NCBI GenBank assembly: GCA_015698045.1
Contig: BLAL01000169.1
Span: 930,001-994,000 of the forward strand
From: Rhizophagus clarus
Taxonomy: Eukaryota; Glomeromycota; Glomeromycetes; Glomerales; Glomeraceae
Length of the DNA: 64,000 bases
Direction: 5' to 3'
Below, piece after piece: positions 1 to 9,789 of this stretch (position 1 is the first letter of the stretch; the number at the start of each line of letters is the position of its first letter). A program made the translations under genes and the position numbers. The notes beneath the pieces were generated by a model. That model did not search any database. It was not told where the DNA came from and was given only the letters and a program-made list of their open reading frames with translations.

Positions 1-1
1 A

Positions 2-584
2 CACCATCAGCTGTTCGAAGATAATACTAACCATTCAGACCTTTGGACTCGAATTGCTAATTATATCCATCATCACCATCAATATGAAATATCGGCTAAA
101 CAGTGCCAAGTGAAATGGTACTCTCTAAAACGCGGCTACGAAAATTTAAAAAGGCTGCTAAGTAGAGATCCGGATGCTGATGGATATGAATTAAGAAGTC
201 CAAATTGGCACGCTCGTAAATTTTATGATGAACTTAGTGACGAATTTTGGCTTCGAAGTGGTGACTATATTTATATTTAATTAAATTTTTATAAAATTAG
301 TTATTCATTTATTTTTAGATCATTTTAGGTACGCTTATAGAAGTTATAGAAGAAATAGGCGTAGTAGACAGAGTAATAGACGAGGTAGATCTCGATCTCA
401 TCATCATAGACGAGATAGTTCCTGTTCTATTTCAAGGAATCGTCGTAGACGATCATATTCTCGATCTCGATCTCATTCAAGAGATCATTGTAGGCAATGA
501 TCACATTCTCGCTCTCATTCTCGTTTGAGAGATTATCGTAGACATCGTAAACGATATCGCTCTCTTTCAAGAAATAATCGTTAA
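2..584 (+). CDS. Myb/SANT-like DNA-binding protein with RS-rich tail, 3' part (5' end outside window)
   Basis: Exon 2-260 reads in frame from the window edge and shows a trihelix/Myb-SANT pattern (DLWTRIANYI, then QCQVKWYSLKRGYENLK). It is followed by a GT-AG intron at 261-318 and exon 319-584. The splice keeps the frame and appends an Arg/Ser/His-rich tail (RSRSHHHRRD, SYSRSRSHSR). Without splicing the first exon would run to a stop at 278-280. An in-frame TGA at 498-500 lies inside the RS tail in a context where CGA (Arg) is expected, so this copy may make a shortened protein. Myb/SANT-like domains bind DNA, and in fungal genomes they occur in transcription factors and in transposon accessory proteins. 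The RS tail resembles the first exon of the cargo genes at 2446 and 27112, so this may belong to a mobile element rather than being a host regulator. Domain call by eye. Confidence 0.6.
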
Positions 585-1565
585 ATTTTTTTTTATTAAT
601 TATTATTTTTATCTTATTTTTCTTTTTTTTTGCAAGATTTCACACATATAAAATAATTCTATTATAATAAAAATATAATATATTTTATCAAACTTAATTT
701 TCAAATTTCGTGATAATTGATAACGTTGGGACATTAACCATTTTTTTGGGATGCGAATTGGTACTGATGCCCACGTTGTGCATCCTGGGAGCTATATTCA
801 AAAAAAAAATTTGTTGCGATCAAGTACCAAATTAGTAATAAAAAAGTAAAGATATTAAAATATGATACTTTATTTATTCGCTCGAATAAAATCAAACAAA
901 AATTGGTTAAAAGAAATTTAAATTTATTTATTTTCTATATTTTTGCCATCTATTAATTTCATTATCTAATTTTTTTCCTACGTCTATTATTTGTTTTAAT
1001 TTTTGTTGATATAAATCAACAGCAAGTGATTTTTGTCATTTTAGACATGTAATTTCTAAAATAAATGTTAATAATAGTAAATTAAGAATAAAATTAAGTA
1101 ATTTATTGAAATTTATACCTTTATTTTTATTTTCAACTGTTTTATCGATCTAAACCAATTTTTTGAATTAGAAACCAGATATACAACCGAATACAATAAT
1201 CCATAACAAAGCCTTTATAAAAAAACCCTCCAAAAAAAGTAAAAATAAAAACAATATATAAGAAAGAAAAATTATAAAAATTATCTATCTAAAAAGATCT
1301 GAAAAACTACAGGCAGACCAAGTAACCACTCTAGGCGGTTCGAGTGTCCACTCACCTTTTTTCTTTTTGAAAAGGATTTATCTTTTCACTCCTGTAATTT
1401 ATTTTCACTTCTTTTATGAACCATTTTGATAAAATAAGAAAAATTGTTTTTTTTTTTCACAAGAAACATTGAAGGATTACATCCTAAATCCTAATATAAC
1501 ACTCAACATGTGCGTCACTTCCTTTTTATGATAATACCACTACCAAAGTTATATCTAGCAAAAAA
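585..1565. other. AT-rich interval with a possible minus-strand coding remnant
   Basis: No complete gene is seen. On the minus strand about 928-1050 reads as a short coiled-coil-like C-terminus (DLYQQKLKQIIDVGKKLDN, then NRWQKYRK and a stop at 928-930), perhaps a last exon whose upstream part is lost. Positions 720-790 carry a GC-richer stretch that looks like a dispersed repeat fragment. Confidence 0.25.
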
Positions 1566-1843
1566 TTAGGGTTTAATACGTTGGGCGCAATTTGTTATTA
1601 TCACGTGAATAGAGATGCTAGAGATGCATAATTGCATAGACATGCCAGAATGCCTAATTTGAAATTTTCCCGTGAGAACATGGTATATTTGTGTATGTTC
1701 CCCATGCTTTCTTTCTTTTCCCCACGCTTTCTTTCGCTTTCTTTCTTTCCCCACATTTTCTTTTCTTCACGTTTAGTATGATGTAATAAATTTTCGTTGT
1801 TGCTTTTCGTTAAATATTCGATGATATTTATATCGCTTTTCAT

Positions 1844-2205
1844 TCATATCACAACAGCTTCGACAATATCTTTATCACTTTTTGTTCACATCACAAACAA
1901 CTTTTTTATCATTTTTTCGTTCACATCACAAATAGCTTTGACAACATTTTTTATCGCTCTTTCGTTCACATCACAAACAACTTTGACAATATTTTTTTAT
2001 TGCTTTTTCGTTCACATCACAAACAGCTTCGAAATATTTTTTATCGCTTTTTCGTCACATCACAAACAGCTTCGACAATATATTTTATTGCTTTTTCGTT
2101 CACATCACATCACATACAACTTGAACTTTGACAATATTTTTTATCGTTTTTTTGTTCACATCACATACAACTTTGACAGTATTTATCGCTTTTCGTTCAC
2201 ATCAC
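1844..2205. repeat. Tandem repeat, about 44-bp unit, about 8 copies
   Basis: Units begin CACATCACAAACA and continue with CTTTGACAATATTTTTTATCG-like sequence. They lie just upstream of the GTAAGTATAA donor at 2227, in the probable leader of the cargo gene. The equivalent place in the complete element (about 26400-26500) has only short GATATTTTTCGCC-like repeats, so the array expanded in this copy. The open frame across it (1797-2261) is a by-product of the repeat. Confidence 0.8.
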
Positions 2206-2445
2206 TTTTCGGAAAAACTTACTTCCGTAAGTATAATTTTGAATATGATATCATTTATTAATATATATAAATTAATGATATATTTTAATTAATTGATTAT
2301 TGATTGGTTGATAGTGATATAGTATAATTAATTAATATTTTTATTGTTCATTTTAATTAGGTGATTAACAAGGCTAATAATCAGATGATTCCAAATATGT
2401 ATATAAGAGACTTTTATCTCTTGTTCAATCTTTAATAATACCATA

Positions 2446-4916
2446 ATGAAAAAATACAAATATTTAAATTTAAACCCGATCTCTCAGGATGTCTCTGTTC
2501 CTCATCATAATAGATCTCAACAAGAATCAGATTCCCATTCCTATCGTCGTCGACGTCCTTATCATCGTTCCTAATCAAGACATTCGCATAATCGTTTCCA
2601 ATCAAAACATTCGCATCATCGTTCCCAATCCTGACATCCTTATCATCGTTCCCAATCTCGACATTTGTATCATCGTTCCCAATCCCGATGTTCGTATCAT
2701 CGTTCCCAATCTCGATGTTCGCATAATCATTCCCAATCTCGACATTCGTATCATTGTTCCTAATCCCGACGTTCGCATCATCGTTCCCAATCTCGACGTT
2801 CGCATAATCATTCCCAATCTCGACATTCGCATCATTGTTCTCAATCCCAACATTCATATCATCGTTCCCGATCTCGACATTCGCATAATCATTCCCAATC
2901 TCGACGTTCGCATAATCGTTCCCAATCTTGACGTTCTCATAATCGTTCCCAATCCCATTCTCATTCTTGTTCCCCTGGATACCGTCCTCGATCTCGCAAT
3001 TCTCATTATCGATCCCACTATGTTACTAATGATCAAATGATAATTCTCTCTTCTTCGGATTCATCCCCACAAAACAGAGGGAGATCATTAACGAAAAGTA
3101 ATATTATTTTAAATTAGTGTTAATTATATTTTATATGACTTATACCGATTAATATTAAAAATTATAGGAACATCATCTCATATGTCTTCAACATTAAGTT
3201 CAACTGCTCCAGACCCAAATAGTGGTATTGCTGCTCTCACACGCTTATTCTGGCTTAAATGTAAAAATTTTCATGCTAAAATGATTTTTATTAATTACTG
3301 ACTTTTAATAGGTGACGCTAAAAGTAAGGAAATCCAGGATTTGAAAGGTGCAATCTCAAATCTCACGCAACGTTTAGAAAATCTATCTAAGGGTACCAAC
3401 TTTAATAAAACGTTGTCACCTATTTTTATGAGTAAGGAACAAAAATGTGAATTATCACTCATGTCAAAAAATTATAAGAAGACACTTCACGTAAATATAC
3501 ATCTTTATTAAAAATTTATCTTTATTAAATATAAATTGATATTTGATCATTTTAATGATCTTTTATTAATAACTAGGATGAAGTGGTCCATATTTTAAAT
3601 AATATAAATCTGTCACTTCAATTTGACGTATCTAAAACTTACAGCAATCAGAAAAAGCGATGAACAAGAAGCTTTTGCCGGCAGTAAAATCTGCAATGAA
3701 CCCTTCCATTCAAGCATATGATGTAGAGATATTAAAAATCATTAAACAATTATATAAATCGCGCCAAAAGATGTGGAAATTGAAATAAGAAGGTAAAGCG
3801 GAAGAGCATATTAGAAGGCAACATATGAATTCAAGAAGGAAGCAGGTATAAATTTTAAATTATTCGAAATAAAACATACATAATTAATTGATTTTAATTT
3901 ACTGTGCTTCATTAGAAGATGTCTTGGCGCAGGAGAGGATTGCAACATATGATATCAATACGAGATAACCTTTTATATGAATGCCATCCTGAGAATTTGA
4001 CTTGGGAATCCTATATGAAAGATTGCGAGAAGGCGTTAAATACGTCAGATCTTCATTCAGATGAATGGTCATCAGATGATGAAGAATTGGCGAAAGAAGA
4101 ACGTGATAAAAAAATAAGATCAAAACGATTAGCCAGCACCAATTCAATAATAAAAGTATATGATAAAAAGTGGCGATCGTCTAGGGTATGTAAAGTTGTG
4201 AAGTTAATTAATTAATATAACATTTATACATAATAAACTACAAATTTTTATAGATTAAACAAATCTTATCCCAGGCAGAAGAAATTGGGATAAGCATCAG
4301 AATAGGATTAAGTCGTAAACGTTACCGCTCGGATGATATTGTTGATAATAAAAGTAAGCCCAATGAAGATATGCCGGGCTGGTGGATTTCCTCAAGGTGA
4401 GTTGCACAAGAATCAGACGATGATGACGACGATGAGGATGATAATGATGAACTAAACGATGGCGATAATAATATCGGTGGTGGTGATAACGATGGCAATG
4501 TTGGTGGTGATAACAATGACGATAACGATGTTGGTGGTGGTAATAAAGATAACAATAACGATGTTAGTGGTGGTAATAAAGATAACGATAACAATGTTGG
4601 TGGTGGTAATAAAGATAACGATAACGATGTTGGTGGTGGTAATAAAGATAACGATAACGATGTTGGTGGTGGTAATAAAGATAACGATAACGATGCTGAT
4701 GGTGGTAATAAAGATAATGATATCAATATCAATATCGAAAAGGATGACAACGGTAATAACAATAATGTTGTTAATGCTAGAAAGAATAGTTTGGATGGAT
4801 CTTTTTACTTATTTGTGCCAGATAGTATTAAGAAAAGAAGTACAACGTCAACTTCATCAAATACTAGCAAGCATTCATCAAAGACTAGGAAGCGTTCAAT
4901 ATTTTTTTGTCATTAG
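2446..4916 (+). pseudogene. Transposon cargo gene, RS-rich/coiled-coil/acidic protein, decayed copy A
   Basis: Six exons: 2446-3097, 3168-3260, 3312-3490, 3577-3845, 3916-4185, 4254-4916. All introns are GT-AG, with the same phases as the paralogue at 27112-29161. Exon 1 is an RS-type repeat (RSQSRHSHN). Exon 3 is helical. Exon 5 carries the best conserved block (GLQHMISIRDNLLYECHPEN, LHSDEWSSDDEE). Exon 6 starts LSRKRYRSDD and runs into an Asp/Asn/Gly repeat, ending KHSSKTRKRSIFFCH. Exon 1 has in-frame stops at 2572, 2632, 2761 and 2929. Exon 4 is one base short relative to copy B (near 3660) and also has a TAA in frame. Exon 6 has TGA at 4398 where copy B has TGG. The RS and acidic parts suggest a nucleic-acid-binding or nuclear protein, but I do not recognise the family. 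Function unknown. Confidence 0.7.
4490..4720 (+). repeat. Coding tandem repeat, about 36-bp unit, about six copies
   Basis: Repeated GGTGGTGGTAATAAAGATAA-type units in exon 6 encode GGGNKDNDND repeats. Copy B has a shorter Asp/Asn tract here without the GGG spacing, so this repeat expanded after the two copies split. Confidence 0.8.
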
Positions 4917-4935
4917 GTAATACATTTATACATAA

Positions 4936-5075
4936 ATAATCGTATAATATTAGTAATAATAACAATAATATTAGTAATAATAACAATAATATTAGTAATA
5001 ATAACAATAATATAGTAATAATAACAATAATATAGCAATAATATGTAGTATTGATATGGTAATAATATAGTAGTA
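4936..5075. repeat. AAT-type microsatellite
   Basis: AATAATATTAGTAATAATAAC-like short repeats follow the cargo gene stop. A related AAT-rich run sits at the same relative place in copy B (about 29365-29460). Confidence 0.7.
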
Positions 5076-5159
5076 ATAAATAATAAAAAAATTTATATAT
5101 AAATAATATATTCTATAATTGTTCATATTAAACGTAATTAAAAATTGAAATGAAAATAG

Positions 5160-5560
5160 AGACTCTGGTTAGTACGAAATAAAAACTGGCATTGGTTATT
5201 AGAAATTTGCTTATATCGATAATAAAATTGTCATTCCTATTTGAAGATTAATATATGTCGGTGTTAAAATCGTCATTTTTTATTTGAACGATTATTGTAT
5301 ATCAGTTTTAAAATCAGCATTTTTTTGAGAGAAACGGCATTGGTTGTTTGACCGTCGGCAGTCTGATTTTGGATGATTTATGGTAAGAATCGGTACGGAG
5401 ATTTAAAAATCGGTATTCCTATTTTTTTTATTAAAAAAAGGGAATTCTGATTTTTTGCTTTTCGTGCCATAAAATCGGCGGGAAAAAGCCACAAATCAGA
5501 CAAATAAAGCAAAATATCGGCAGTCCAATTTTTGACTGATTTTTACTTATTTGACGTGTG
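5160..5560. repeat. Subterminal and terminal repeats of element A (right end)
   Basis: Dense AAATCGG, GGCATT and CCGATTTT-like motifs, including GTGCCATAAAATCGGCG followed by AAAAAGCCACAAATCAGAC, match the right end of the complete element (about 29990-30087). Such subterminal motif clusters are typical transposase-binding regions of CACTA-type elements. Confidence 0.7.
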
Positions 5561-7125
5561 AAGACAAAACCAAAAACATCTTCTCATCAGGACATTACTA
5601 CAGAAGATGTTGATAGGATTGTAAATAGTAGGATTCAGGCGTTACAGCAACCACCAGCAGTTCAATCACCAGCATCTTCATCTGGTCAGGAAAATGTTAC
5701 TAAGGCTGACTTACAAGCCATGTTTAAATCCTTTCAAGAGACTATATTCTGGGGGAATAAAACTCTGAATAATAGTAAAAAATCAGTCGGAAAGAAAGCA
5801 GAAGATCTTGCTATTAGACGTTTTTTAAGTGATCTACTAAGAGAGAGAGGCAATGAAGCTCCTGGTATAGATCATGATCCTGTGGATGATATTACTGACA
5901 GTATGGCCGGCATGACGCTAAATAGTGCCACAATAAATGCTATCAAATCTGCCGTTAGAAGTGCTGTTAAGAAATGTACCAAGTGTGGTAGATTTGGACA
6001 TACTTCCTGTAAGTGCCTTCGAAAGAAGAAAAAGAAAAGCAAGAAGTCAAAGAAAGGTAAGATCAATCTCGCTATAGAACCAGATTCAGATTCTTCTTCA
6101 GATAATACTTCATTTAGCGATAGTTCCGACTCTGATACAAGTTCCTCCGATTCTTCTGATTCTGATGGCGACCTTAATGTTCATATAGCTAAGTCAAAAA
6201 AAAGTGAAGCAGAAGTCTAGCTCCAAGAAATCCTCCTCTAAAGAGACGTCTAAAATACCACTAGAGGATACTATTCGTAAAGTCCTTCATAGTGAGCTTA
6301 AACTAATTTTTCCTGCACATTTTTTCTAAGATTCCAGTCTCATTGTACCCAAACAGATAGTGGCGGAGAAGATAGTATCTCAAAATGATGTATCATCATC
6401 TTCAAAAGATTCGGATGAGTCCAGTCTGGAAGAGGAGTCTTTAGATGATCCCATGGAGATCGACTTTATCAAGAAGAAGGAGCCGAAAACGAGTGTTGCA
6501 ACTGTGAAGTGCAAAATCGGACGTTTAAAGATTCCGGCTATGACTCTCAACTCTGGAGCTGAGCCCCTATTATAACGGAAAATATTGTTGAACGCGTGGG
6601 AGATAAAATTGATAAATCTGAGATACATGATCTTGAAAGCATCTCCACTATTCCTGTTGAATCTGTTGGGGTCATACGCAATTTACCAATTACTCTAGCC
6701 CCCTGGACTTACCATTCATGAAAATTTTGTTGTCGTGAGATATAAAAAGCTGACGCTAATATTTTCTAACCAACTTTTAAAGAAATATAGGTGCGCAGTG
6801 GATTGGGGTACTAACGAGCTAAAGATCCCCCTTAATGGAAAGGATTATATCATCCCAGTGACCATGCATAAGATCAAGAACAAGCTCGAGGTGAATTGTG
6901 CGACCACTACTTCCGAATGTGATGATCTGTCAACTCCGGATAAAGTTTCTCAAGATCCGCAGGACTCAAGTGAGGGGGACATATTTAAAAAAAAGTGAGT
7001 TATGGGGAGCTCGAAAAAATGCTATATAGCACTCTTAAGTCTAAAGAAAATCTTACCAGACTATGTGAGAAGTTGTTATCACGCTATATCGAATTAAATG
7101 AAAAACATCTTTTACGTGGCTAGTA
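5558..7125 (+). mobile_element. Fossil of a Gag/aspartic-protease element (LTR-retrotransposon kin), broken
   Basis: The first part encodes a Gag-like protein with a CX2CX4HX4C zinc knuckle (CTKCGRFGHTSCKC, near 5977-6018), then a Lys-rich stretch and a Ser/Asp-rich tail. Further on is a piece like a retropepsin region (around 6500-6570). Weaker coding sequence continues to about 7125, where a short coiled-coil piece (LYSTLKSKENLTRLCEKLL) resembles the start of the coiled-coil region near 8030. No reverse transcriptase, RNase H, integrase or flanking LTR was seen, so the family is inferred from the knuckle and protease only. It is broken in several places and looks old. Its left edge coincides with the end of transposon copy A. 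Confidence 0.55.
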
Positions 7126-7149
7126 TTCTATTCACTTCTTCCATGAATT

Positions 7150-7600
7150 TTCTGCCTCTCTTATCTTCTTTCTCATAAAATACTCCTAATTCATCATTGC
7201 TTATATTTAAACTTTTTGAAGCTAGTGGTATCTGAATAACAGGTGATCCAGAGATGTGAACGGATTTAGACTTAGTTTTTTTTTCTTCAGTCTTTTTTTC
7301 CCCACTTTCAGCAATGGTGATACACTCTACTGGGGCTCAGGTATGTCCTGCCTATCTATATTATTTTTATTCGAATAAGAAAGTGGGACTGCCGAATAGT
7401 TCCATTCGACCCTTCCTACCTCTTGCCCTCTCCAAATCTGGTATAAGCGAGAAGTTGATATATGAAATTTCTTTCTTAATTGTTCCAGGGGCTTGGTATT
7501 CATATCCCGGTATTGCATGATATCTTCGTAATCTGCAGATAATAATTTTGTGACATCAGCACGCATATACCTTCTAGGTGAGGGGTTAATCATATTGGTA
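7150..7600 (-). pseudogene. Helix-turn-helix-like piece of the virus-like block
   Basis: Minus-strand coding sequence with KPLEQLRKKFHISTSRLYQI followed by WRGQEV, a pattern like a recombinase/homeodomain-type helix-turn-helix. Upstream on the same strand (about 7620-7870) are Asp-Thr-Pro-rich repeats, probably part of the same old gene. Fossil; no function claimed. Confidence 0.4.
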
Positions 7601-7941
7601 GTTGATCAGATTTTTTTACTATTTATAAAAATGTGTATGCGAAATATTAATACTATGCGGTCTATATGGACTATCAAAACTATGCAGAGTACCAGTATTA
7701 TGCGGAGTATCGGAAGGATCAATTCTACGCATGGTATGGAGACTATTTGTGGTATTAGTAAAAATGTACTTAAAAAATTAATACTATGTGGAGTATCAGA
7801 AGTATTGAGAGTATCAGAAGTATCGGGAGTATCTGGGGTATCAGTGCTATATGCATTATAGGACCAGCTATCATATAAAAAATTTTTAGTCCCATATTTT
7901 TAAATATACTAGCAACTAAGTCGAAAAAAAAGCTATGACCA

Positions 7942-9067
7942 ATGTTATATACCTTGAATGGTATTAATAATAAAGGCGATGGTTCCTTCAAGGGGGTCGG
8001 TCAACGACTTGATGGTGCATATGAGCAAGAGCTTAAAGAAAAATTATATTCCGCTCTTAAATCTAAAGCCGAAATTAATAATCTTAGTGAAAAGTTGGTA
8101 GCTAAGTATTCAGAGCGAGAAAAGGAGTTTGAAAATAAAGCTAGCCAGTTAATTGCGTCCATCGCTAAAGTTAGATCCCAGCTTATTTCCGAACAAAAGT
8201 CTCATTCTAAGAGTCAGCGTGAGCTTGAAGCCAAATATACTACCGAAATCCAATCGCTCAAATCAGAGATTAAAACACTGAAGAGAAAGGCAACTTTGAC
8301 CCAGAAAGCTTCGTCTGTTGACAAGGATACTATTCTTTCTCTTGAAGCTAAAGTACGTGAATTGGAAGGTAAGTCATCCGATCCTAAAGAGATCGATTCT
8401 CTCAGGCTTGAATTGGATCGAGTGAAGGAGGACCTTAATTCAAAAGAATATACAATAGAATGTATGGAAAAAGGGAAAGAGGCGTCAGATAACATATACA
8501 AGCAGGAGCTAGATATTCAGTCTTCAGAATGATTAAATTTACTGGAGAAAAATGCTCATCTTCAAGAATTACTGTCGAAAAAAGATAATGAAATAGCAGA
8601 TCTCTCTGCGAAGCGCCTTAACGGTGACCCTCCACCTCCACCTATGAACAATTCAACGTAAAAGCTACCAGGTTGGGTCAGTGATGATCTAAGACCCCCT
8701 CGTTCATGAGCGTGGTCTCAAAGATAAAGTTATGGAACTTGATAAAAGTTTTGCCAGAGAGAATATATTAGAGGCTTTGCAAGAGCTATTACCTCAGGAT
8801 AAGATGGTTTTGAGAAGCCAGAGAGATACCCTACCCAATCAATCTGTTCATAGTCGACCAGCACATTTCGAAAAGTCTATTTCAAAACAATTAGGTGATG
8901 CAGAAGTGGTACTATTGTCCCAAGAAATGCCTATAGCACCAGTGACTGTTCCTATCATTACGAGTTCTCTAATGGGCAGTCTCTTTTGGGACCTCATGTT
9001 ATATGCTATTCTTGCTTTATTTCTTATAATTATATTGATCGTTAGGAAAAAAATATGGAATTCGTAG
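7942..9067 (+). pseudogene. Coiled-coil protein with C-terminal membrane segment, fossil
   Basis: The first two thirds are a long charged coiled coil (LKEKLYSALKSKAEINNLSE, KEIDSLRLELDRVKEDLNSK). The end has a single strong hydrophobic segment followed by basic residues (LMLYAILALFLIIILIVRKK, about 8995-9053), as in tail-anchored proteins. A short related coiled-coil piece lies at about 7000-7120. Membership of the polymerase block is inferred from position. Broken. Confidence 0.45.
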
Positions 9068-9176
9068 AGTACGAACCCAAGAGAAAAAAATATTAATAAA
9101 GAACAGATCCCAACTGAAGGCACTTGGGATAAGAAATCACATATGCTAAACACTTATTATCTCAAATCCTAATCGA

Positions 9177-9530
9177 CTACCGTATAAGTACTGGCGCTAA
9201 TGGGACTTTTTCAAATCTTTTTTGGATATGAGCTAATACCTTTTCTGATAAATCTCTTTCGGCTTGGCGCTTGGGCAGATTTATTATGACTTTTTTAGCT
9301 TGGACCACCGTACATGCTAGTAACCATGCAATATGAATGAACTCACTTCCCTTACCATTATGTCCATATCGTAGTAAATATTGATAGTCATCCATTATAA
9401 TATCTGCCATTCCTTCCTGGTCTGCTATTATCTTACTAAATAGCCACCTATTCTCTTCTGTGATTGGGAGGCGAATTTCATTTGATTTGAAGCCTATGTA
9501 CTGGAATACTTGATCACGTAGTTCAGCCAT
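9177..9530 (-). CDS. Small helical protein or fragment, unknown
   Basis: Open frame of 117 codons, with start codon at 9528-9530 (MAELRDQVFQYIGFKSNEIR). It is rich in alternating charged and hydrophobic residues, with no signal peptide or membrane segment. It lies just beyond the C-terminal end of the polymerase and on the same strand, so it is probably a gene of the same virus-like block. I do not recognise it. Confidence 0.4.
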   Translation of the reverse strand: MAELRDQVFQYIGFKSNEIRLPITEENRWLFSKIIADQEGMADIIMDDYQYLLRYGHNGKGSEFIHIAWLLACTVVQAKKVIINLPKRQAERDLSEKVLAHIQKRFEKVPLAPVLIR

Positions 9531-9789
9531 TATACCAATAAAGACTATGTTTAAAATATGCAGATTTTCAGCTGATCGTAAACTTTGATATGCAAAATAC
9601 TAATGATTATCTCTGGGCATATCTGAGGGGTCATCCTGTGACCAGGTCGGGATATATGATCGGAGGCCAGAATATCGATTATAGGAATTGAAGTTAGCCA
9701 GTATTATTGCAAGTGAAAAAATATGTAAATAATATTATAAGTTTTCTTAGCTGATTGTGGGAATTTTGGCTAAGAGTACTATTCATATA

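Larger units (their letters stand above)
1566..5560. mobile_element. Right half of a CACTA/Plavaka-like (CMC) DNA transposon, left part not identified
   Basis: From about 1566 this block matches the layout of 26150-30087 in the complete element further right. It has a related upstream region (CT-rich stretch, then an exon ending at a GTAAGTATAA donor), the same six-exon cargo gene, and the same right-terminal region rich in AAATCGG/CCGATTTT motifs. It ends at 5551-5560 in TTGACGTGTG, a decayed form of the TCGACCTGTG end at 30087. No transposase is present on its left side, so it is a truncated or older copy. Its right end abuts a Gag-like fossil, so it probably inserted there or lies at the edge of it. 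Assignment rests on comparison inside this window. Confidence 0.65.

Noticed and set aside
1566-2261. Frames in the CT-rich stretch and the 44-bp repeat
   Set aside because: Low complexity, not conserved in copy B, and located in the probable leader.
2489-3040. Hydrophobic frame reading IIVPNLDVRI repeats, and the minus-strand frames over it
   Set aside because: Alternative frames of the RS-rich exon. The RS frame matches copy B and fits the splice sites.
4322-4920. Minus-strand Leu/Ser/Pro-rich frame and plus-strand ITITMLVVVIK frame
   Set aside because: Shadows of the Asp/Asn/Gly repeat in exon 6 of cargo copy A.
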